Assembly (NCBI GenBank): GCA_002368685.1
Contig: DFEN01000174.1
Coordinates: forward strand, 3,819 to 12,519
DNA from: Lachnospiraceae bacterium UBA3801
GTDB taxonomy: Bacteria > Bacillota > Clostridia > Lachnospirales > Lachnospiraceae
DNA: 8,701 nucleotides
Direction of reading: 5' to 3'
Part shown: positions 1 through 7,619 of the stretch, piece by piece
Layout of the letters: every line of letters begins with the position of its first letter
Position numbering within the stretch: the stretch's first letter is position 1
Notes under the pieces: generated by a model
What the model was told of the DNA's origin: nothing
The model's input: the letters and a program-made list of their open reading frames with translations, nothing else
Databases searched by the model: none
Translations under genes and position numbers: made by a program

Positions 1-670
1 AAGTTGTTGACTTAACTTCAAGAGCGTTTCCTGCCGAATTCTTTCCTACTACCACATTCACAGTATATTCTGTTGTGTCATATGTAATAAGTGAATCTGT
101 TCCAGCTGTCTCTTTTACTTTAAATGTATATGTCTTCTCTTCATCAAGAGTAATGGAATCGAATGTAATATTTCCATTTACATCATTTTTCTTTGTCTGA
201 TTCTGTCCTTCACCTGTCAGTGTAAATGTGAAGTCATTACCCTGTAATGTTCCACCAGTAAAGGTCTTTGTTGCAGTTAGATCAATACTTGTTGCAGCCA
301 AGTCATTCTTTTCGTTTGTAAATGTCATTGCATTTACATTTTCACTACCATTATTGTAAGTTGTTGACTTAACTTCAAGAGCTGTTCCTGCTGTATTCTT
401 TCCTACTACCACATTCACAGTATATTCTGTATTGTCATATGTTATAAGTGAATCTGTTCCAGGTGTCTCTTTTACTTTAAATGTATATGTCTTCTCTTCA
501 TCAAGAGTAATAGAATCGAATGTGATATTTCCATTTACATCATTTTTCTTTGTCTGATTCTGTCCTTCACCTGTCAGTGTAAATGTGAAGTCATTACCCT
601 GTAATGTTCCATCTACAAAGCTCTTTGTCGCACTTAGCTCAATGCTTGTTGCAGTCAAATCATTCTTTGT
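1..670 (-). repeat. 357-bp tandem duplication encoding FctA-like modules
   Basis: The sequence beginning AAGTTGTTGACTTAAC at position 1 recurs at 358, a period of 357 bp or exactly 119 codons. Positions 1-313 and 358-670 align without gaps, with about 20 mismatches by eye (roughly 93% identity). The middle of each copy is almost identical and the differences cluster near the module ends. Each unit encodes one FctA/Spy0128-like beta-sandwich of the surface protein, so copy number can change without breaking the frame. More copies may lie beyond the left edge. Confidence 0.92.
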
Positions 671-3600
671 ATTTGTTACAGTCGCTGTTGTACCAGAAAC
701 AGAAACTTCTGAAGTATAACCTGGTACACTCTCTTCTGAAACACTGTATGTGTTTTCTTTCCATTCTTTGTTTGCTGTATCATAACTATACTTATCTAAG
801 CCTGTCCACTCACCAGTCCATCCATCTGTAGCAGTAATCTCCTTGATTTCACCAGAGACATTATTATTGTTCTTTAACAACTGAACTCTTATCGATGCAG
901 GCCTATCTGTATCTGTATCACCAACCCAAGTCTTGTTAACAGTTAATGATGTAGTCTCAGCAGTATAACTATTAGCTATATTAACTTCCTGCTTTGTAGC
1001 ATCTATAGTCTTTGTATATGTACTTGTATCATATGTATAACCATATGTCTTAGCACCGCTTGCAGGTTGCTGCTCATGAACTGAACACTTAACTCCCTGC
1101 TCAATGTTAGTAATCTCTGCTTTTTCTCCAGCCTTAAGATTAACTGTAATCTTACCAGAAGAATCTGTCCTTGATGTACTTGTAGAACTACCTATCTTAA
1201 CATTTACATCTTCAGAAGCATAAGCACTACCATCCTTTGTCATTACAACATCAATAGCAAATGTTTTATCATTCTTGTCGGGTGCATTGCCAGTAACTGT
1301 CTTAGTTATATCTAATTCGCCAGTTTCGATTGCACTCTTTGTATTTGTTATAGTAAATGACTTACTATTTCCCGAAACAACTGGATCATTAGTTCCAAAC
1401 GTTCTTTCATAACCATCAGGAATGGCTGTTTCATCAACTGTATACTCTATTTCTTTCCATGTCTTAGTTGAACTAGCATATGAATACTTAGGAAGGTTAC
1501 TCCACATATCAGACCAATTATTATATTCATCTAGAGTTACAGCTGCACCGCTATTACTTCCATCAGCCTTTAACTGAACATCAACACTGTTAGGATGTGT
1601 TCCTTCACCTGCCCAATTCTTTGTTACACTTACATTTACTGTTTTTTCAGTATATTGATTTGTAAGTGCAACAGTATTATCACCTGAAGCTAATTCTCCA
1701 GTCTTTTCTGTATCATATGTATAACCATGCTCGGTCATCGAAGTTTCTTCTGTTTCTTTTACAGAATACTTTGTTCCCACTGGAATATCACCAATAGTAA
1801 CACTACCACCATTTTTGATTGTAAATCTAACCTTGCCTTCACTATCTGTAGTTGTTGTTGTTGATGCACCATTAGGAAGTGATACCTCACCTATATAAGG
1901 TGTATCATCTGAATTAAGTAAAGTAACAACCACATCAAAGCTAGCATCAGCTTTATCAGGAGCATCTCCTTCTACTGTCTTAGTAACGATCAAATCACAC
2001 ATTTCCTTATATGTATTAGCAAATGTGATATCTGAAGTAGTTTTATGACTTACAGTAGTTTTATTATTTGCAGGTGTTACTACAGTGCTTATAAGCTTAT
2101 AAGAGTCTTTTTCGCCATTAGCTGTTTCAGTAATTGTATAATCACCTACTGCAATATTATTCAATGTATATACATATTCTCCGGTTGTAGGATTTGACCA
2201 TAGTGTAGTACTAGCTGTTGTAGAATTTAATGTTACTACCTTAGGAGTACTAAACTCTGGACCTTCTATAGTAAATGTAATGTCACCTAATTTATCTAAA
2301 GTAGTTCCAGTTATTGTCTTTGTAAGTTTTAAGTTACCTGCTAAATCATCTACCATGGTAACTATAGCATTATTATCATTTTCAGCTGGTGTAACTGTCA
2401 AACCAGTTACCTCACCATTCTCTATTGTAAATGTTATATTTGTTGCGACCTTATATCCATTAGGTGCAGCCTCTTCATGCATTGTGTATTTTCCATTTGG
2501 AAGATTTAACAATGTTGCTGCTGACGTTCCAGAAGTGAACTTAATTGTATCAGCTCCACCCTCAGCAGCTAATTCATCATTATTAATAAGCGCTACACTT
2601 GAATCAACATTACTTCTAGTAAATTTGATTGGAGTTCCATCACTCTTTTCACCAGTAATGAAGATTGTAGCTCCTGCAAGTTCATCATTACCAGTTGTGG
2701 CTTTCTTGCTTATATCTACATTAGTGCCATTGTATAAATTATTAAACGTAAATGAAGGATTCTTTGCCCCCACTTTTGAGAAATCTATTGTTCCCGAAAC
2801 CGTCTTTGTATTAACGGTACATGTTGCGCCAGAATTAGTTGTTTCAGCCCCTTCTTCCTTTGGACTCTTATCAGTAATTGATTTTAGCTCATATGGTTTA
2901 TTAACATTTTCAACTATTGTATATCTTACCCCATTAGGTATTTTAGAAAACGTAACTTTATTTGCGTCACCTTTCTTTATAGTAACAGTATATATGTTAG
3001 TATTTGTAGGATCCTGAATAACCGAAGCAGCTGGAGAAGCAGTTATTTCGGTCAAATCTGCTGTTCCTTCAGTAGGTGGATTAAATGTAACAGTAAATGT
3101 AAACTCAGTATCGTCAGCTATTGGGTTAACCGATTCCTCAGCCTGTGCTTTTGAGAGTGAAATTGTTCCTTTACTTTCAACAAGGGATATCTCACCAAGT
3201 CCTCTATGAACAAAATGGAATTCCCCTCCTTTACCTAATTCAATATCACCATTTGATATAACCCATCCAGTAGTTGTATGACCAAAAACTGATTTTGATT
3301 TAGAATCATGTATAAGGAAAATACCACCAGCTTTATCCGGCTCAACTGATTTAACATTATAAAGATTCCATACCACCTGCTGATTAACAATATCAGCTTC
3401 CTGATTGTACTTACTTAAAATCTCACCCCAACCATTTTTGGTGTCGGTATTCATAGTTTGTTTGGTCCAAAATTCATCTATACCATCAGTTATAGGATCC
3501 CGATTCGTTCTAACATACGTTGTACCTATTTTAATAGTATTTGATGAATCATAACTATTTTTAAAATTAAATACTATTAACTGATTAGGATGTTTTGTTA

Positions 3601-5233
3601 ATCGAATATCGTTCGCTATAGCATTCAAGTAATTATCTGCATCCACATAAATAGTGGCATTTTCTGGAAAATCAAGTGTATCTATATATAAGTGCCCATT
3701 GATAACAGTAGGCGTAACCGTTGCAGGTTTTCCAATGAAAGTATCTGCATAATCCATTGCATGACTAATCAAACTATCAACAGTATCATTGATAGTAGCT
3801 TCATCTGCATTGCTTTTAACTACGTTTGCCTCCCCTTGTGGCTTAACAAGATTAGAATTCGAAGAGTACGTGTTAATTTCAAATTCTTGTGGATCTTTTC
3901 CTATCTTTATTTCATTTATGACTTTTCCAATCAAAAATGTTCCCGGAGCAGAATAATCTTGTTTCTTTTTTCCAAGTTCTGTAAATACCGAATCAGGAAT
4001 AACCTCTTTATCTGAATAACCACTTATATCACCACAATATGATGACAAATCGGGTTCCAAATTTCCGCTTGAACCATCAAATGTATATGCTGCAATATTA
4101 GTTTCACTATGACCTGCCTGAACAATATTTTTTCCAACTACACCTACATTTTTAGCATTTCCTAAAATCTGATTATATGTATAAGTATCTGACGTAGCCT
4201 TTTTCGTAAGCGTAATATTATAACTATGAATTTTAACGTCTTCACTTTCTGTTTCAGAGATTTCGCTTCCATATGAAACAGTATAATTATTCACAGTGCC
4301 TCCTTCATCTATTACGGAAGCTGTATTTACTTGAGCATTAGGGTCAAGAATATTTTTTACATCTGAGAATGATAAAGCTGTTCCATTTGATTTTATTATT
4401 CGAACAGTTGTAGAAGCATGATTAGAAGAACTATAGTTTTCATGTGATTCTCCGCCATTTTCATTAAGCCATTGGCTAATTCTTACTACTTTACCAGAAG
4501 TTGTATCTATTTTATTAAAATAATATGAAGGTGAACTGCTCTCATGTGTGACTTTAACAAATAAATAATAATCACTATCTCCCGAGATAGTACCATTGTC
4601 TGATGTATTAATATTTATATCAAGAACATGATCTAATTCATCTGAAAAGAATTGTATAACGCCATTTCCATTCGTGACACTTGAACCAAAGATACTACAA
4701 CCCGTTCCGTTTGCTCCTCCAAACTGATCAGTAATCTGATTAGCAACAGGCGTTTTTAATTGCTCATAAGTCAATGAGTCTAAATTGGTATCTTGTGTAC
4801 ACCTATATAATCTAGGTATGGCTCTATAAGCCTCTGGATCATATACTAGATTTGTTGTTCCATCAGTGCTTTTAAAACTATCATTTGCAAAAGACGCAAT
4901 AACTCTTTGGGAGTCAATACTTCCAGTAAAATTACTGATATCAATGGTTTGCATGGCATATCCTACTGGAGCATTACTAGTATCTTCTATATTCACCAAC
5001 GTCATCAACAAATAATACTTTGATAATCCATCTGTTGGAGATTTAAAAATAGATGGTGAATTATTAGAATAGATAGTTGTTTTATCATGATGATAAAACT
5101 CACACGTAACTTTAATATCTGTTGCCTCCGCATGAGAATCAATACTGCTGACAGGAACTAATGATATAAGCATAATAAATGCCATTAGGACCGCCCAAAT
5201 TTTTCTCACAGCAATACCCTTCTTGATTTTCAT
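1..5233 (-). CDS. Giant secreted multi-domain surface adhesin/pilin-like protein, C-terminus beyond left edge
   Basis: The frame is open without a stop from the ATG at 5233 to the left edge (1744 codons seen). Residues 1-35 form a signal peptide: basic MKIKKGIAVRK, a hydrophobic core (WAVLMAFIMLISLVPV), then probable cleavage after S-H-A. Residues about 36-340 are an unrecognised Ser/Asn/Thr-rich region. Residues about 345-682 resemble the choice-of-anchor-A adhesive domain, from LGNAKNVGVVGKNIVQAGHS with following ETNIA to a closing GEFHFVH. A stalk follows: a beta module (about 686-835), SpaA-like (839-955, with DISKKA and an HEEAAPNGY E-box), another prealbumin-like module (965-1078), DUF7601-like (1079-1195), Cna_B (1195-1303), DUF7601-like (1304-1424), Cna_B (1424-1523), and two FctA/Spy0128-like modules (1524-1643, 1644 onward). 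The Lys (ATK), Glu (FKVKE) and Asn (FTNEK) expected for intramolecular isopeptide bonds are present. It probably acts at the cell surface as an adhesin or pilus subunit. An LPxTG anchor is expected but not visible. Domain names are by eye; ligand unknown. Confidence 0.9.
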   Translation of the reverse strand, partial: MKIKKGIAVRKIWAVLMAFIMLISLVPVSSIDSHAEATDIKVTCEFYHHDKTTIYSNNSPSIFKSPTDGLSKYYLLMTLVNIEDTSNAPVGYAMQTIDISNFTGSIDSQRVIASFANDSFKSTDGTTNLVYDPEAYRAIPRLYRCTQDTNLDSLTYEQLKTPVANQITDQFGGANGTGCSIFGSSVTNGNGVIQFFSDELDHVLDININTSDNGTISGDSDYYLFVKVTHESSSPSYYFNKIDTTSGKVVRISQWLNENGGESHENYSSSNHASTTVRIIKSNGTALSFSDVKNILDPNAQVNTASVIDEGGTVNNYTVSYGSEISETESEDVKIHSYNITLTKKATSDTYTYNQILGNAKNVGVVGKNIVQAGHSETNIAAYTFDGSSGNLEPDLSSYCGDISGYSDKEVIPDSVFTELGKKKQDYSAPGTFLIGKVINEIKIGKDPQEFEINTYSSNSNLVKPQGEANVVKSNADEATINDTVDSLISHAMDYADTFIGKPATVTPTVINGHLYIDTLDFPENATIYVDADNYLNAIANDIRLTKHPNQLIVFNFKNSYDSSNTIKIGTTYVRTNRDPITDGIDEFWTKQTMNTDTKNGWGEILSKYNQEADIVNQQVVWNLYNVKSVEPDKAGGIFLIHDSKSKSVFGHTTTGWVISNGDIELGKGGEFHFVHRGLGEISLVESKGTISLSKAQAEESVNPIADDTEFTFTVTFNPPTEGTADLTEITASPAASVIQDPTNTNIYTVTIKKGDANKVTFSKIPNGVRYTIVENVNKPYELKSITDKSPKEEGAETTNSGATCTVNTKTVSGTIDFSKVGAKNPSFTFNNLYNGTNVDISKKATTGNDELAGATIFITGEKSDGTPIKFTRSNVDSSVALINNDELAAEGGADTIKFTSGTSAATLLNLPNGKYTMHEEAAPNGYKVATNITFTIENGEVTGLTVTPAENDNNAIVTMVDDLAGNLKLTKTITGTTLDKLGDITFTIEGPEFSTPKVVTLNSTTASTTLWSNPTTGEYVYTLNNIAVGDYTITETANGEKDSYKLISTVVTPANNKTTVSHKTTSDITFANTYKEMCDLIVTKTVEGDAPDKADASFDVVVTLLNSDDTPYIGEVSLPNGASTTTTTDSEGKVRFTIKNGGSVTIGDIPVGTKYSVKETEETSMTEHGYTYDTEKTGELASGDNTVALTNQYTEKTVNVSVTKNWAGEGTHPNSVDVQLKADGSNSGAAVTLDEYNNWSDMWSNLPKYSYASSTKTWKEIEYTVDETAIPDGYERTFGTNDPVVSGNSKSFTITNTKSAIETGELDITKTVTGNAPDKNDKTFAIDVVMTKDGSAYASEDVNVKIGSSTSTSRTDSSGKITVNLKAGEKAEITNIEQGVKCSVHEQQPASGAKTYGYTYDTSTYTKTIDATKQEVNIANSYTAETTSLTVNKTWVGDTDTDRPASIRVQLLKNNNNVSGEIKEITATDGWTGEWTGLDKYSYDTANKEWKENTYSVSEESVPGYTSEVSVSGTTATVTNTKNDLTATSIELSATKSFVDGTLQGNDFTFTLTGEGQNQTKKNDVNGNITFDSITLDEEKTYTFKVKETPGTDSLITYDNTEYTVNVVVGKNTAGTALEVKSTTYNNGSENVNAMTFTNEKNDLAATSIDLTATKTFTGGTLQGNDFTFTLTGEGQNQTKKNDVNGNITFDSITLDEEKTYTFKVKETAGTDSLITYDTTEYTVNVVVGKNSAGNALEVKSTT

Positions 5234-5240
5234 AGATTTT

Positions 5241-5247
5241 CTCCCTT
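5241..5247 (-). promoter_or_regulatory. Ribosome binding site choosing the surface-protein start
   Basis: On the minus strand AAGGGAG lies 7 nt before the ATG at 5233, ideal Shine-Dalgarno spacing. A second in-frame ATG at 5251 would add MEGRKS and has only a weaker purine run (GAGAGAG) in front. The 5233 start gives a standard signal peptide directly, so it is preferred. Confidence 0.7.
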
Positions 5248-5249
5248 CC

Positions 5250-5313
5250 ATGGGCTCTCTCTTTCCCATAGTGAATGATCTTTTTTTACTATGTAATGGG
5301 CATAGTAAGCCCA
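5250..5313 (-). promoter_or_regulatory. Leader of surface gene with alternative hairpins
   Basis: Complementary blocks just upstream of the surface gene compete for each other. TGGGC/GCCCA pairs 5309-5313 with 5297-5301. TTACTATG/CATAGTAA (8 bp, 7-nt loop) pairs 5301-5308 with 5286-5293. CATAGT at 5288-5293 can instead pair with ACTATG at 5267-5272. ATGGG at 5265-5269 can pair with CCCAT at 5296-5300 or at 5250-5254, and the last pairing overlaps the first in-frame ATG at 5251. No T-tract follows any stem on this strand (A7 follows the 8-bp stem), so this is not a simple terminator. A role in translation control or mRNA stability is an inference. Confidence 0.45.
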
Positions 5314-5661
5314 CTACGTGCTTATAATTATGGATAGATTAACATAGCGAATTTACATAATGCAACCCAAAAAGCCAAATATTTGACATTTCGGCATATT
5401 CACTAAACCGATTGTGCAAATTGCACAATACTGGTTGCCATTTTTTGTGAATTTTGTGTGAACTTTTATCATAATGACCAAATCGCAATATATGCATTTC
5501 ATACTGTATTTTACCACTATATATAGAAAAGCCACACCTTATTCCAATATGTGGAACCTCAATTTAAACAGAACTGAATGTATTCCCGTCCGAGTCAGAT
5601 AGGTTAAATGCTGCCGTCATAATAAGTCCACCATCACTACAGAATTCTTCAAATTATAATA
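5314..5661. other. Divergent intergenic region, no convincing gene
   Basis: This AT-rich stretch separates the leader of the minus-strand surface gene from the promoter of the plus-strand ddh gene. Besides the palindrome at 5411-5429 it holds a small inverted repeat, TTCCA/TGGAA (5542-5546 and 5552-5556). A 60-codon open frame on the minus strand (5353-5535) starts with GTG, lacks a proper ribosome binding site and runs through the palindrome; I regard it as chance. The surface gene's promoter should lie here, but I could not pick one with both hexamers convincing. I saw no tRNA and no lysine-riboswitch core upstream of ddh. Confidence 0.5.
5411..5429. promoter_or_regulatory. Perfect 19-bp palindrome, candidate operator
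   Basis: ATTGTGCAAATTGCACAAT consists of two perfect 9-bp arms around a single central A. It sits between two divergently transcribed genes, about 180 bp from the surface-gene start and about 250 bp before the ddh promoter. The perfect, odd-length symmetry suits a dimeric repressor or activator site. It resembles but does not match the Rex pattern (TTGTGAA-N4-TTCACAA) or the CRP pattern (TGTGA-N6-TCACA). The cognate regulator is not identifiable here. Confidence 0.55.
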
Positions 5662-5690
5662 TTGTATTAAAGAAACCGTTGTAATATACT
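5662..5690 (+). promoter_or_regulatory. Sigma-A-type promoter of ddh
   Basis: TTGTAT (5662-5667) and TATACT (5685-5690) are separated by exactly 17 bp. Transcription would start near 5697, giving a leader of about 43 nt before the ddh ATG. A TATAAT at 5655-5660 has no good -35 box at the right distance and is less likely. Confidence 0.6.
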
Positions 5691-5739
5691 ATTTAATGTT
5701 TCAAAAAGTAACATAATAAATAGGTACGGAGGTTTTATT

Positions 5740-6747
5740 ATGAGTATAAAAGTAGGTATCCTCGGCTACGGTAATCTTGGTCGTGGAGTTGAAAAGGCTG
5801 TAAAAGCTAGTAATGATATGGAGCTGGTTGGTGTATTTTCTAGACGTGATCCAGCAACAGTTAAGGTTGATAGCGGTGCCGCTACATACCACGTAGATGA
5901 GCTTAGCAATATGAAGGATCAGATAGATGTGCTTATCATTTGCGGTGGTTCTGCAACTGATCTACCTGAAATGACACCTAAGTATGCTACTGATTTCAAC
6001 GTAATTGATTCATTTGATACACACGCTAATATCCCAACACATTTTGCAAATGTAGATGCAGCTGCAAAGGCTGGTGGCAAGATAGGAATCATCTCTTGTG
6101 GATGGGATCCAGGAATGTTCTCACTGAATCGTCTATATGCTCACTCAGTTCTTCCAGGTGGTAAAGATTATACATTCTGGGGCAAGGGTGTTAGTCAGGG
6201 ACATTCAGATGCTATTCGTAGAATTGAAGGAGTTGTTGATGCTCGTCAGTATACAGTTCCTGTTCCAGAGGCTCTCGACAAGGTTCGTGCCGGCGAGAAT
6301 CCAGAGCTCACAACTCGTGAGAAGCACACAAGAGTATGTTATGTAGTTGCTGAGGAAGGTGCTGATAAGGCAAAGATTGAACAGGAAATTGTAACTATGC
6401 CTAACTACTTTGCTGATTATGATACAACAGTTAACTTCATAACTGCAGAAGAAATGAAGAGAGATCATAGCGGTCTTCCACACGGTGGTTCAGTTATTTA
6501 CTCTGGTACAACAGGTGGAACCACAAATGCTGATGGCTCAACAAATACTCTTAACACACACGTTATAGAGTATAGCCTCAAGCTTGATTCTAACCCTGAG
6601 TTCACAGGTTCTGTACTTGTTGCTTATGCAAGAGCTGCTGCTCGTATGAACCAGGCTGGAGAAAGCGGTGCTAAGACAGTATTTGATGTAGCGCCTGCAC
6701 TTCTCTCTCCACTGAGTGGTGATGAAATAAGAGCACATATGCTTTAA
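5740..6747 (+). CDS. ddh: meso-Diaminopimelate D-dehydrogenase
   Basis: The protein has 335 residues, close to the usual length of about 320-330 for Ddh (EC 1.4.1.16). The enzyme reversibly converts tetrahydrodipicolinate, ammonia and NADPH to meso-2,6-diaminopimelate in the cytoplasm, a one-step route to the meso-DAP used for peptidoglycan and lysine. The N-terminal Rossmann motif GYGNLG is at residues 9-14. Family signatures follow: DSFDTHANIPTHF (90-102), the CGWDPGMFS block (120-128) and FWGKGVSQGHSDAIRR (146-161), which lines the active site. Residues after about 245 complete the substrate/dimerisation domain. The start has GGAGG at 5728-5732, 7 nt upstream. The gene stands alone, with its own promoter and a terminator straight after the stop; no other lysine-pathway gene is adjacent. 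Confidence 0.96.
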   Translation: MSIKVGILGYGNLGRGVEKAVKASNDMELVGVFSRRDPATVKVDSGAATYHVDELSNMKDQIDVLIICGGSATDLPEMTPKYATDFNVIDSFDTHANIPTHFANVDAAAKAGGKIGIISCGWDPGMFSLNRLYAHSVLPGGKDYTFWGKGVSQGHSDAIRRIEGVVDARQYTVPVPEALDKVRAGENPELTTREKHTRVCYVVAEEGADKAKIEQEIVTMPNYFADYDTTVNFITAEEMKRDHSGLPHGGSVIYSGTTGGTTNADGSTNTLNTHVIEYSLKLDSNPEFTGSVLVAYARAAARMNQAGESGAKTVFDVAPALLSPLSGDEIRAHML

Positions 6748-6755
6748 AATCACAA

Positions 6756-6797
6756 AGGTTCTTCTCGTGCTCCTAATTGGGAGTTTGAGAAGAACCT
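6756..6797. terminator. Shared hairpin terminator between convergent genes
   Basis: AGGTTCTTCTC (6756-6766) and GAGAAGAACCT (6787-6797) make a perfect 11-bp stem. The 20-nt loop contains a second small stem, CTCC/GGAG (6770-6773 and 6780-6783). It fills the 52-bp gap between the ends of ddh and the minus-strand gene. A T-rich run (TTTGTGATTTT) follows on the minus strand; the plus side lacks a clean T-tract, so it is probably stronger for the minus-strand gene. Confidence 0.75.
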
Positions 6798-6799
6798 AC

Positions 6800-7528
6800 T
6801 CATACTATCTGAACCCCTTTCAATATATTTTTATATATTCGATCACTTTTATCTATTCTGTCATACCAGATTATATCCGCATTCCAATCAGTTAATTCCT
6901 GTATCTTCTCGGATATTTCATTTTTATTCTCATTACTATTCTGTTTATCACTCAGTCTCACCATTAGATCTAAATCACTACCCGAATTACACCTAATTGT
7001 TACTGAACTTCCAAATAAAATAATACAAGCTATTCTTTTATCATTTTTAAAACTCTCATTTATTTTTTTTACAACTTTTTGTTTTGTTGGAAAAACGCGT
7101 CTGATATCAACACCAGGACAGTTGCATATTTTTTTAAATAAATAACATTTATTCTTTTTTGTTATATTCCCTACTTTATTATCTTTAATAAACCCAATCG
7201 TTTTATAATATAGCTCGAGTCTCGCTCTTTTCTCGCCAAATATATCCATCGCATCCATAGCTTCTTCTATAGATAGATTCATATTCTTCATTAATGCTTC
7301 AATATAATTAGTAGAAATATCATGTCCCGTGCCAAGTAACTCATCATCAAGATTATAATACTCCGCTATCCTCTGAAGCTTTTCATAATTTGGAGTTCTT
7401 CTTCCAGATTCGTAATGCGCATATGTAGACACATCAACCCCCAAATAATCAGCTACATTTTTTTGAGTAACTCCCATATCATTTCTAAGCTTAATTAAAT
7501 ATTCATTAAGATTCATTTCATTGCTCAT
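6800..7528 (-). CDS. XRE helix-turn-helix / minimal nucleotidyltransferase fusion protein
   Basis: With the start at ATG 7528 the protein has 242 residues. Residues about 7-66 are an XRE/Cro-type DNA-binding domain (VTQKNVADYLGVDVSTYAHY with following ESGRRTP). Residues 67-150 are a mostly helical and basic linker, with a Cys pair C135/C137. Residues about 150-242 are a minimal nucleotidyltransferase (MNT/Pol-beta type): FGSS at 172-175, the acidic pair in SDLDL (D185, D187), a likely third acid in ADIIWYD (D218), and an ending ILKGVQIV that fits the family's tail. All metal-binding acids seem intact, so nucleotidyl transfer is plausible; the substrate is unknown. A GTG at 7534 is in frame, but GAGG at 7536-7539 sits 7 nt before ATG 7528 and only 1 nt before the GTG. 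MNT proteins are usually encoded beside a HEPN toxin, and none is visible here. Autoregulation through the CGCCA sites upstream is inferred. Confidence 0.85.
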   Translation of the reverse strand: MSNEMNLNEYLIKLRNDMGVTQKNVADYLGVDVSTYAHYESGRRTPNYEKLQRIAEYYNLDDELLGTGHDISTNYIEALMKNMNLSIEEAMDAMDIFGEKRARLELYYKTIGFIKDNKVGNITKKNKCYLFKKICNCPGVDIRRVFPTKQKVVKKINESFKNDKRIACIILFGSSVTIRCNSGSDLDLMVRLSDKQNSNENKNEISEKIQELTDWNADIIWYDRIDKSDRIYKNILKGVQIV

Positions 7529-7577
7529 TATCACACCTCATTTTCCAATCTATAATAAATTTTTCTCAATTTACTTT

Positions 7578-7619
7578 TATTGGCGCTACGCCATATCATT
7601 ATTATAAAGCATATTGGCG
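7578..7619. promoter_or_regulatory. Three CGCCA half-sites, candidate XRE operator
   Basis: TATTGGCG (7578-7585), CGCCATAT (7589-7596) and ATATTGGCG (7611-7619) share the core TGGCG/CGCCA. The first two form a 3-nt-spaced palindrome (TGGCG-CTA-CGCCA). The outer pair of the second and third flanks the -10 box, and the third lies in the -35/-10 spacer. A bound dimer would block RNA polymerase. The adjacent gene encodes an XRE protein, so autorepression is the simplest reading, though not proven. Confidence 0.6.

Noticed and set aside
1..714. CRISPR array or mobile element
   Set aside because: The direct repeats are 357 bp, contiguous, in frame and protein-coding; no short spaced repeats, transposase or terminal inverted repeats are present anywhere in the window.
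604..831. Plus-strand frame over the Cna_B/FctA region, and a similar one at 3692-4015
   Set aside because: Both are antisense to the surface gene, low-complexity or compositionally odd, with no ribosome binding site.
2280..3017. Long plus-strand open frame of 245 codons
   Set aside because: It lies wholly antisense to the surface-protein gene, and its Val/Ser/Pro-rich product mirrors the Thr/Asn-rich sense codons; no ribosome binding site and no recognisable domain.
5411..5429. Rex or CRP binding site
   Set aside because: Arms and spacing differ from both consensus patterns: TTGTGCAA-A-TTGCACAA is 17 nt with GC at the inner positions, versus 18 nt TTGTGAA-N4-TTCACAA for Rex.
5353..5535. 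Small minus-strand ORF (60 codons) in the intergenic region
   Set aside because: GTG start without a properly spaced Shine-Dalgarno, crosses the 19-bp palindrome, and the product has no recognisable feature.
5534..5739. Lysine riboswitch upstream of ddh
   Set aside because: A lysine riboswitch would be a natural regulator of ddh, but I see neither its conserved core nor a long terminator-type hairpin; the promoter at 5662 leaves only about 43 nt of leader.
5701..5892. Minus-strand frame overlapping the start of ddh
   Set aside because: Antisense to ddh; the ddh frame is certain from its Rossmann motif. Other frames within 6137-6753 were rejected for the same reason.
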